Below, one piece after another: positions 1 to 6,611 of a stretch of 6,611 nucleotides of DNA; position 1 is the stretch's first letter, and each line of letters opens with the position of its first letter. The notes under the pieces were generated by a model that saw only the letters and a list, made by a program, of their open reading frames with translations, was not told the origin of the DNA and searched no databases. Made by a program: the position numbers and the translations under genes. Source of the DNA: Myxococcaceae bacterium (lineage in GTDB: Bacteria; Myxococcota; Myxococcia; Myxococcales; Myxococcaceae); assembly GCA_018262385.1 (NCBI GenBank), contig JAGSPQ010000203.1, positions 1-6,611 of the forward strand. The letters are read 5' to 3'.

Positions 1-1
1 G

Positions 2-736
2 GGCACGCAGCGCAACGGAGTCGTGGTGACGTCGCCGATCGAGGGCACGGTGCTGAAGGTGATTCAGGAGAGCGAGAGCCCGGTGTTGCCCGGCGCCCCG
101 TTGCTCGAGCTGGGTGACCTGCAGGTGCTGGAGGTGGTCGCCGACCTGCTGACCCGCGATGCCGCGCGGCTGCGCCCCGGGATGCCGGCCCTGCTCGAGG
201 AGTGGGGAGGGGAACCGCCGCTGCCCGCCCGGGTGCGGAAGATCGAGCCATCGGCCACCACCATCCTCTCGCCCCTGGGGGTGCGCGAGCAGCGGGTCAA
301 CGTGGTGCTGGACCTGCTGCCCCGCGACGAGCCGGTGCGGTTGGGTGACGGCTTCGCCGCCCAGGTGCGGTTCATCGTCTACGAGGCCGACGACGTGCTG
401 AAGGTGCCGCGCAGTGCGCTCTTTCGCCGGGGCAACGGCTGGGCGGTCTTCACCGAGGTGTCCGGCCACGCCCGGCTGGCCGCGGTGAAGCTGGGCCAGC
501 AGGGGTCGACCGAGGCCGAGGTGCTCGAGGGGCTGGAGGTGGGGACCCGGGTCATCCTCCATCCGGCGGAGGCGGTGCGCGAAGGGGTGAAGGTGAAGGC
601 CGCCAGCGCGGCCGAGGTCGAGCCCGGTGCGCCGGGGAGCGGCGGTCGAGGCGGCGGCGAGCCCCGGGCGCTGCGATCAGGGGACGTGGCCCCGAACCGG
701 GGCCTCGCAGCACACCGGATGCGCGGTGAGCGTTGA
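2..736 (+). CDS. HlyD/RND-type periplasmic adaptor (membrane fusion) protein, C-terminal part
   Basis: This is the 3' part of a periplasmic adaptor subunit of an efflux or secretion pump. Such proteins bridge an inner-membrane transporter to an outer-membrane channel. The frame is open from base 2, so the true start lies left of the window; the GTG at 23 is an internal Val codon inside the conserved VVVTSPIEGTV stretch. About 244 residues are present. Residues 1-40 are the second half of the lipoyl/barrel-sandwich domain (TSPIEGTVLKV, then PGAPLLELGD). Residues 40-125 are the beta-barrel domain, with RPGMPA. Residues 130-196 are the membrane-proximal domain (LKVPRSALF, then VLEGLEVGTRVILHP). 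The last 45 residues or so are a Gly/Arg/Pro-rich tail that the family does not normally have. The gene converges on the multiheme cytochrome gene. Its cognate transporter and substrate cannot be read from this fragment. The family call is firm. Confidence 0.88.
   Translation, partial: GTQRNGVVVTSPIEGTVLKVIQESESPVLPGAPLLELGDLQVLEVVADLLTRDAARLRPGMPALLEEWGGEPPLPARVRKIEPSATTILSPLGVREQRVNVVLDLLPRDEPVRLGDGFAAQVRFIVYEADDVLKVPRSALFRRGNGWAVFTEVSGHARLAAVKLGQQGSTEAEVLEGLEVGTRVILHPAEAVREGVKVKAASAAEVEPGAPGSGGRGGGEPRALRSGDVAPNRGLAAHRMRGER
688..704. terminator. GC-rich hairpin near the converging gene ends; possible weak bidirectional terminator
   Basis: A perfect 6-bp inverted repeat, GGCCCC (688-693) and GGGGCC (699-704), encloses the 5-base loop GAACC. 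It sits inside the last codons of the adaptor gene and about 40 bases beyond the cytochrome stop on the other strand. It could therefore serve both converging transcripts. No T-run follows on either strand, so it is not a canonical intrinsic terminator. A 6-bp GC stem can also arise by chance in DNA of this composition. Confidence 0.22.
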
Positions 737-743
737 GGCGCGG

Positions 744-2638
744 CTACGGACTCTTCGGTGTTCCGGCGTTCGCCGGCGGAGCAAAGGTCCCGTGCGAGCG
801 CAACCAGGCCACCAGGTCGGCGACGCGGTCGGGCTCGAGCCGGGCGTGCTCCTTTCCGGCGGCGCCAAACGCCGGCATCTCGGTTCCAGGGCGGCCGCGA
901 ATGATCGTGCCCGCGAGGTAGCCGTCACTCGCGACCGAGAGGAACGGGCGACCCAGCAGCCCCGGCCCTTTCGCCTCGGCCTTTCCCTTTTCGGGCTCAT
1001 GGCACCGCGCGCAGTGCTCCGGGTAGAGCGCAGCGCCCCGCACCGGGTCTCCCACCCGCGGCACCCAGCGCGCGCGGGACAGCTCGAGCCGGGGCAGCTC
1101 GCGCACGGTGGTGATGATCGCGCGCAGCTGCCGGGGCTCGAGCGTGCGGAACGAGCCCATCGCCGTGCCCGCCACGCCGGCCGCGAGCGTGCCGTGGATG
1201 CGCTCGTCGGTGGTGGTGACCTCGTTGTCCTTCGCCGCCAGCGGAGGCGCCAGCGCGCTGCCTTCCCCGGTCAGCCCGTGGCAGGGCGCGCACTCCGCCG
1301 TGAAGAGCTGGCCTCCCTGTGCGCGATCGAGCGGATCCACCGGCACCAGCGCAGCGAACACCGGCGCGGGCCGCTCGAGGCTGCGCAGGTGGGTGGCCAG
1401 CGCGTCGATCTCTTTGGGCGACAGCCCGCCCGGCTTGCCCCAGGTCGGCATCCGGCGCCCGGGGCGGCCGAGGCGGATGCTGCGGCGCAGGAACTCGTCA
1501 TCGGCGAGCGCGAGGAAGACCGGGTTGCTCAGCGCGGGAAACGCCTGGGCCGTGGTGTCGAACTTCCGGCCCTCGGCCGCGGCCCCGTGGCACGCCGAGC
1601 ACAGCGCCGCATAGAGCGACGCGCCGTCGGTGGCGAGGTCGCGCTCGCCCAGCCGCGAAGTGCGGACGCGGTCGCGCGGCAGCCACGCCTCGGGCAGGGC
1701 CTGGGCCCGCAGCGACAGCACGAAGACGGTGAGCAGCTCGGCCTCCGGGGCGCTCAGCCCAAGCCGCGGCATCCGGCTGTCCTTCACCCGCCGCGGAGGA
1801 TCGAGCAGGTGCTCCTGATGCCACTGCGCCAGCTCCGCGGTCGCGACCGTTGCTCTTCGCGGCCCGTCGTCGAGCCTGGGCCCCTCGTCTGCGCCCAGGC
1901 CGTTGATCAGGTGGCACCCCCGGCACCCCAGCCGCGCGGCGAGGCTCTTGCCCGCCATCAGCCGCGGCGCGCCGATCCGCGTGCTGAGGGCGGCGGCCAC
2001 CACCGGAACGTCTTCGTCGGCCAGCGGCGCGAACGCGACCCCGCCATCGGAGACCCGCCCCGCGTGCCGGTCGTGCCAGTCCTCGCTCAGCCCTTTGAGG
2101 CCGATGGTGTCCAGCGCGCCGGGCGGGTGATGGCAGCCCTCGCACTCGTACTGGGCGATCAGCTGCTCGCCGCGCTCAGCCAGCGCAGGGGAAGGCGTCT
2201 TGATCCCGGAGTGACAGCCGCCGCAGCCCGCCTCCACGTTGGGCCGGTCGAGGATCGGTCGCGGCCAGTCGGGGGTCGGCCCGTGCGCCGCGGCGGCGGT
2301 GGTCGCCCGGCCCTGGCCCCCGTGGCAGAGGGTGCAGCCCAGCGCGCTCACCTCGTGGGGAATCGGCGGGTGCGGCGCGAACAGCGGGTCGCCCGGCAGC
2401 GGGGGCGCCCCACCCATCGTCAGGTGACAGGTGGGGCAGCGATCCACCACGTCGAGCTCCGGCTTCCAGATCTGCCGGATCATCACCGGCACGGCCGGCT
2501 TCCCGGCGCGCTGGGCCAGCGCGTTGTAGCGGGACTGAATCCCGCGCCACTCGGAGAAGGAATCCTTCACCCACGCCCCGGCGAGCGCGAGCAGCAGCAG
2601 CACCGAGAGCGCGGCGAACGCCCATCGCAGGGCGGGCA

Positions 2639-2639
<1 letters not shown>
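744..2639 (-). CDS. Octaheme membrane-anchored cytochrome c (electron-accepting subunit of the quinol oxidoreductase)
   Basis: A 631-residue periplasmic c-type cytochrome, probably taking electrons from the Rieske centre and passing them to soluble or outer acceptors, in place of cytochrome c1 or f. Residues 5-24 form one N-terminal membrane helix (anchor or uncleaved signal). Eight CXXCH heme sites follow: C68, C102, C139, C166, C239, C347, C450 and C543. The first three lie in a His-rich, compact N-terminal part. The last four sit in class-I cytochrome c modules with plausible distal Met ligands: M290 (SRMP), M397 (RRMP), M494 and M588 (TEMP). The heme at C166 also looks class-I-like but shows no clear Met. 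The ATG at 2639-2637 shares one base with the cytochrome b stop (TGATG). No good Shine-Dalgarno is visible, so translation is probably coupled. The frame stays open upstream to 3467, but that part is a shadow of cytochrome b. TAG ends the gene 7 bases from the converging adaptor stop. Multiheme c-type identity is certain; the partner role is inferred from gene order. Confidence 0.93.
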
Positions 2640-4008
<1,369 letters not shown>

Positions 4009-4012
<4 letters not shown>

Positions 4013-4497
4013 GCCGGCAGCTCCAGCAGCGCTTGGGAGGCCGCGGGTCTTCCCGCGTCGACCACCAGCTGCTCCCGTTCGATCGACAGGTGCAGGCGGA
4101 CCAGCGCCGCCGGAGCCGGGCCGCCGGTGACGGTGCCCTTCAGCGCGTAGCGGCTGCCGTGGCACGGGCAGAAGAACCCTTTCTGCTCGGCCTCGTAGCG
4201 GGTGATGCAACCCAGGTGGGTGCAGACCGCCGACAGCGCGTAGAAGCCTTTCTCTTCCCGCACCACGTAGACGCGCTGGCGGACCAGCACCAGCACGGTG
4301 CCCACCGGCACGTCTTCCGGCCGGCCGACCGCGAAGCGGCGATCCTCCTCGAAGAGCACGTTCGGCTCGATGAAGCGCAGCGTCGCCGCGGCGAGCCCGA
4401 GCCCCACCGCCCCGAGCGCGCCCGAGCCGACCAGCAGCAGAAAGCGCCGCCGCTCGCGCTCCTGGTCGGTGGGCTCGGTGTCAGTGGGGGAGGCCAT
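4009..4497 (-). CDS. Rieske [2Fe-2S] iron-sulfur protein of the bc-type complex
   Basis: A 162-residue membrane-anchored Rieske protein that takes the first electron from quinol at the cytochrome b Qo site. Box 1 is CTHLGC (C92, H94, C97) and box 2 is CPCHGS (C110, C112, H113). C92, H94, C110 and H113 would hold the 2Fe-2S cluster, and C97-C112 would form the disulfide of high-potential Rieske proteins. Residues 16-21 are RRRFLL, a Tat-type twin-arginine motif, followed by a hydrophobic anchor (about 20-43), as expected for Tat-exported Rieske proteins. The loop after box 2 ([15 protein letters not shown]) contains the usual Gly/Pro hinge. The start at 4497 is 6 bases from the stop of the upstream lipoprotein gene and has only a weak Shine-Dalgarno. 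The stop overlaps the cytochrome b start. Function is very secure from motifs and neighbours. Confidence 0.96.
4021..4024 (-). promoter_or_regulatory. Ribosome binding site of the cytochrome b gene
   Basis: On the minus strand GGAG lies 8 bases before the ATG at 4012. This supports that start over in-frame codons further upstream, which would run deep into the Rieske gene. It lies inside the Rieske coding sequence, consistent with the ATGA overlap. Confidence 0.6.
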
Positions 4498-4503
4498 GAC
4501 TGC

Positions 4504-5016
4504 TCAGTGCCCGCCCATGCTCCCGTCGCAGGTGTAGCTGGCGGCGGTCTTCTTCACCGCCGCGGCGTGGGTCATCATCGCCGCCAACTCCGTCCCCATC
4601 TCCATGTGGTGGCGCTCCTCTTCCGCCCGCGCGTCGGTCAGGTTGGCCATCGTCGCCATCTTGGCGGAGTGCGCCTCGGCGGCCGTTCGCAGCTTCGCCA
4701 TCGCGTCGTGGCACACCATCATGTCCGGCTTCGCGTGCGACGCGTTGGTGCACATCGACAGGTGGGTCAACATCCCGTCGAGCTTGGTGAGGACCTCGAG
4801 CGACATCGTGCGGTGCGTCCCGTCGAGCGTCGCGATGCCGGTCACGTCGGGCGCGGCGGCGGCCTTGGTGGCGTGGGCATTGAACTCGCCCTCCAGCTCG
4901 GCCACGTGGGTGGCGAAGTCGTTCGCGGTCGGCTCCATCGTGGTGCTGGCCGCTCCTCCGCAGGCGAGCAGCGCGGACGTCGCGAGGGGAAGAAGCAGGG
5001 GCAGGGGTGAACGCAT
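4504..5016 (-). CDS. Small His/Met-rich lipoprotein of unknown function
   Basis: A 170-residue secreted lipoprotein of no family I recognise. A signal peptide (1-18) ends in the lipobox LLAC with C19 as the lipidated residue; Gly at +2 shows no inner-membrane retention signal by the E. coli rule. The mature part is Ala-rich and appears almost wholly helical, probably a helical bundle. It is unusually rich in His (11) and Met (15), with clusters such as SMCTNASH, MMVCHDAM and HHMEM, and has three further Cys (89, 102, 163). There is no CXXCH, so it is not a c-type cytochrome. The His/Met/Cys content suggests metal binding, possibly copper, but this is inference. It ends 6 bases before the Rieske gene, so it is probably co-translated with the complex and may be an accessory subunit, an assembly factor or a stress sensor. 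The ATG at 5016 with GGAG 6 bases upstream is preferred over a TTG at 5028. Confidence 0.82.
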   Translation of the reverse strand: MRSPLPLLLPLATSALLACGGAASTTMEPTANDFATHVAELEGEFNAHATKAAAAPDVTGIATLDGTHRTMSLEVLTKLDGMLTHLSMCTNASHAKPDMMVCHDAMAKLRTAAEAHSAKMATMANLTDARAEEERHHMEMGTELAAMMTHAAAVKKTAASYTCDGSMGGH

Positions 5017-5022
5017 GGGATT

Positions 5023-5026
5023 CTCC
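5023..5026 (-). promoter_or_regulatory. Ribosome binding site of the His/Met-rich lipoprotein gene
   Basis: Minus-strand GGAG lies 6 bases before the ATG at 5016. It decides the start: the alternative TTG at 5028 would place the site inside the coding region and add four residues before a normal lipoprotein signal. Confidence 0.6.
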
Positions 5027-5053
5027 AACCGAGCCAGGGTGATTGGGCGGCGG

Positions 5054-5075
5054 GGGAACAGGCTCGAGCGTTCCC
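5054..5075. other. Inverted repeat in the gap between the two lipoprotein genes
   Basis: GGGAAC (5054-5059) and GTTCCC (5070-5075) form a 6-bp inverted repeat around a 10-base centre that itself contains the palindrome GCTCGAGC (5062-5069). It lies in the only real gap of the operon (5017-5089). It could be an mRNA hairpin affecting stability or partial termination, or a binding site for a dimeric regulator. There is no T-run on the minus strand after it, and no convincing -35/-10 or -24/-12 promoter in the gap. Confidence 0.25.
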
Positions 5076-5089
5076 GGGTCGCCAGTGAT

Positions 5090-5815
5090 TCAGTGTTCGT
5101 GGGCGGCGGCCCGCGGCTTCACCGCGGCAGTCTCCGAGAGAGTGAAGCCCTTCATCAGCACCGTCCCCGCCGCCTCGTCGCCCGCGTCGAGCTCGAGGGT
5201 GAGGATCACCTCGTCCCAGGCGGCCAGCAGCTCGCCGGTCTCGAACTCGTCCATCCCCGAAGAGCCGAGCTTGCCCACCCGCAGCGGCTGCGGATCCTGG
5301 CTGCGCATCCAGACGGCGTAGTGCAGCCCCGCTCCGACGAAGGGGAGGTCGGTCGAGTGGAGGGTGAGCCGCTGGTTCTCGAGCTGCGCGTGCACCTGGG
5401 TGTGCGCGAGGCTCTCCCGGCTGGGTCCGCCGATGCCGCCGAGCGCGAGCAGTTCACCGGGGCGCCCGCGGAAGATCACCTCCACCGACGGCGAGGTCGC
5501 CAGCCCGGCGGCCTCGCGGGTGACGAACACCTCCTCGATCCCGGCCGGATCAGCGACGGTGAACGTCGAGGTCTCGCCCGGCTCCAGCGGCCCCAGCGGC
5601 CGCCAGCCTTGATTGGACCTGCCCCACGCGAAGAGCGCGCCGATCCGCACCGGCTCGAGCTGCCGCACCACCAGCCGCAGCCGGTTGCCCAGCAGCACCG
5701 ACTCGGCGGTGGGCACCTGGTCCAGCCGCAGCAGCTGCACCGAGCGGAGCACCGGCGGCTCGGCGCAGCCGGCGAACAGGGTGAGCAGCGCGAGGGCGGG
5801 CAGTCGGCAGCGCAT
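5090..5815 (-). CDS. Lipoprotein with two tandem RskA-like (anti-sigma-K C-terminal-like) repeats
   Basis: A 241-residue predicted lipoprotein. The signal peptide ends in FAGC with C17 as the lipid site; Ala at +2 is compatible with outer-membrane sorting. The body appears to be an internal duplication: residues about 44-117 and 147-223 share the pattern of a hydrophobic strand, then aromatic-x-x-W-x-R-S (FAWGRS; YAVWMRS), then Pro-Leu and Gly-x-Leu, then EEVFVT or DEVILTLE, then a closing strand ending in Gly. This pattern resembles the C-terminal extracytoplasmic domain of RskA-type anti-sigma factors (YxxW... then VTLEPxGG), here without a transmembrane helix or cytoplasmic zinc-finger part. 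No catalytic motif is visible, and the C-terminus is AAAHEH. A strong Shine-Dalgarno (AAGGGG) precedes the ATG by 7 bases. The gene lies 13 bases after the beta-barrel gene, so the two may form an outer-membrane pair. The lipoprotein call is good; the fold is an inference. Confidence 0.8.
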   Translation of the reverse strand: MRCRLPALALLTLFAGCAEPPVLRSVQLLRLDQVPTAESVLLGNRLRLVVRQLEPVRIGALFAWGRSNQGWRPLGPLEPGETSTFTVADPAGIEEVFVTREAAGLATSPSVEVIFRGRPGELLALGGIGGPSRESLAHTQVHAQLENQRLTLHSTDLPFVGAGLHYAVWMRSQDPQPLRVGKLGSSGMDEFETGELLAAWDEVILTLELDAGDEAAGTVLMKGFTLSETAAVKPRAAAHEH

Positions 5816-5822
5816 CAGGTCA

Positions 5823-5828
5823 CCCCTT
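5823..5828 (-). promoter_or_regulatory. Ribosome binding site of the RskA-repeat lipoprotein gene
   Basis: Minus-strand AAGGGG lies 7 bases before the ATG at 5815, in the 13-base gap directly after the beta-barrel stop codon. It is the strongest Shine-Dalgarno in the window and fixes this start. Confidence 0.65.
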
Positions 5829-6611
5829 TCAAAAGCCCACCGAGAGGGCGGCCTGGAGCCGGTCGAACTCGAGCCGGCCGTTGGTCTGCACCACCTGGGC
5901 GATCAGGCTGGTCCGCACGTTCGCCCGCACCAGCGCGTAGAAGCCGGCGACGATCCGCGGCTGGGTCACCCCGCGCGCGATCTGCAGCTCGAGGCGCGCC
6001 AGCGGCACCAGCCACGGGTACACCACGTAGTCGAGCTGGGCCATCACCTGGTGGACGTCGAGCCCTTCGCGCGGCCTGGCGAGGAAGGGACGGCGATGGC
6101 GGGCGAACGAGTAGGCGAGGATCAGGTTGGCGTCGCGCAGCTGCGCGTTGAGATCCGCGCCCAGCACCCGGAAGACGTCGTCCTGGGTGGCCACCCCCGG
6201 GACCCCGAGCGGCGTCTGGCCGAAGTACGCGAAGCCGCCCAGGTGCACGCTCCACTCGCGCCAGGGCTGGGGATCCGACAGGTCCAGCTCGCCGCCCGAC
6301 GGCTCTCCGTCGAGGCGCATTCCACCCAGCTTGTACGAGGCGCGCAGGTAGCCGTCCTTGGGCAGGTTGATTCCGCCTGCGCCTTCCACCAGCCCGGCGG
6401 CCCAGCCGATTCGCCCCGCCACCACCCCGGTCGCTTCCAGCCCGAAGTGGGAAGGCTCGAGCGCGAAGGGCGAGTCGCCCACCGTGGCGGTGGTGATCCA
6501 GCTGACCGGGCCCAGCGAGCGGTGTCCGGAGAAGCTGAACACCCCCGGCTCGAACCGGCCGACCCGCAGGTTGAGCCACGGTTTCTGGAAGGCGGAGAAG
6601 ACGACGAACAG
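5829..6611 (-). CDS. Outer-membrane beta-barrel protein, C-terminal 260 residues
   Basis: The frame is open from the right edge to TGA at 5831-5829, so this is a 5'-truncated gene; the GTG at 6542 is an internal Val and not the start. The visible 260 residues look like an outer-membrane barrel. Short amphipathic strands alternate with turns (for example WSVHLGGFAYFG, LNAQLRDANLILAYSF, PLARLELQIARG, RIVAGFYALVRANVRTSLI), and the chain ends in ALSVGF with a terminal Phe, the usual signal for insertion by the BAM machinery. Near the left of the fragment LRVGRFEPG (15-23) followed by FSGHRSLG resembles the inward-facing segment found in several porin-like families. There are no Cys residues or CXXCH sites in the visible part. 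As the most upstream gene seen in the operon it may encode a porin or conduit barrel working with the lipoproteins and cytochrome. Specific function is unknown. Confidence 0.72.
   Translation of the reverse strand: MFVVFSAFQKPWLNLRVGRFEPGVFSFSGHRSLGPVSWITTATVGDSPFALEPSHFGLEATGVVAGRIGWAAGLVEGAGGINLPKDGYLRASYKLGGMRLDGEPSGGELDLSDPQPWREWSVHLGGFAYFGQTPLGVPGVATQDDVFRVLGADLNAQLRDANLILAYSFARHRRPFLARPREGLDVHQVMAQLDYVVYPWLVPLARLELQIARGVTQPRIVAGFYALVRANVRTSLIAQVVQTNGRLEFDRLQAALSVGF

Noticed and set aside
763..776. CCGGC/GCCGG inverted repeat with a 4-base loop just inside the cytochrome c gene end.
   Set aside because: It has a 5-bp stem, no T-run and lies within coding sequence; such repeats are common by chance at this base composition.
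5017..5089. Possible sigma-54 promoter starting from TGGC in the gap between lipoprotein genes.
   Set aside because: The GG and GC elements do not have the required 10-base spacing, and no sigma-70-like boxes are convincing either.
4604..6151. A 515-codon + strand open frame across the lipoprotein and barrel genes.
   Set aside because: The minus strand shows two lipobox signal peptides and a barrel ending in Phe, each with good gene boundaries and ribosome sites. The + frame is Arg-rich with no domain.
5829..6579. A second minus-strand frame of 254 residues over the barrel gene, ending at 5815.
   Set aside because: It is Arg/Gly/Pro-rich with no strand pattern, whereas the alternative frame gives a barrel with a terminal Phe and runs open to the window edge.

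Overview
The window is GC-rich DNA (about 70% G+C by eye) with dense, tightly spaced bacterial genes. The gene content is a Rieske/cytochrome b quinol oxidase core, a large multiheme cytochrome c, two lipoproteins, an outer-membrane beta-barrel and an RND-type adaptor. That set, with the composition and codon use, points to a Gram-negative (diderm) bacterium. The myxobacteria and related former Deltaproteobacteria fit best, but this is inferred from style and not from a marker gene.

Layout. On the + strand, positions 2-736 hold the C-terminal part of an HlyD/RND periplasmic adaptor whose 5' end lies outside the window. Everything else is on the - strand and reads right to left as one apparent operon: an outer-membrane beta-barrel protein (6611-5829, start outside the window), a lipoprotein with two RskA-like repeats (5815-5090), a small His/Met-rich lipoprotein (5016-4504), a Rieske iron-sulfur protein (4497-4009), a full-length cytochrome b (4012-2639) and an octaheme cytochrome c (2639-744). 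The last three are tightly coupled, with ATGA and TGATG stop/start overlaps. The two transcription units converge, with only 7 bases between their stop codons. No gap exceeds 300 bases; the longest is 73 bases (5017-5089) and holds a small inverted repeat. I see no rRNA, tRNA, CRISPR array, insertion sequence or attachment site. The operon promoter must lie beyond the right edge unless an internal one is hidden.

How the genes may work together. Rieske protein, cytochrome b and multiheme cytochrome c form a quinol:cytochrome c oxidoreductase of the broad bc1/b6f superfamily. It would take electrons from (mena)quinol in the inner membrane and pass them through the Rieske 2Fe-2S cluster to an eight-heme periplasmic wire in place of cytochrome c1 or f. 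The cytochrome b is a hybrid. It has b6-type histidine spacing in helix D, lacks the Cys that attaches heme c_n in b6, joins the b6-like and subunit-IV-like parts in one chain with extra C-terminal helices, and carries APWY in place of the usual Qo-site PEWY. The two lipoproteins and the beta-barrel encoded just upstream raise the possibility of an envelope-spanning assembly, perhaps an electron route towards the outer membrane or a regulatory or scaffolding set. That part is inference from gene order only.
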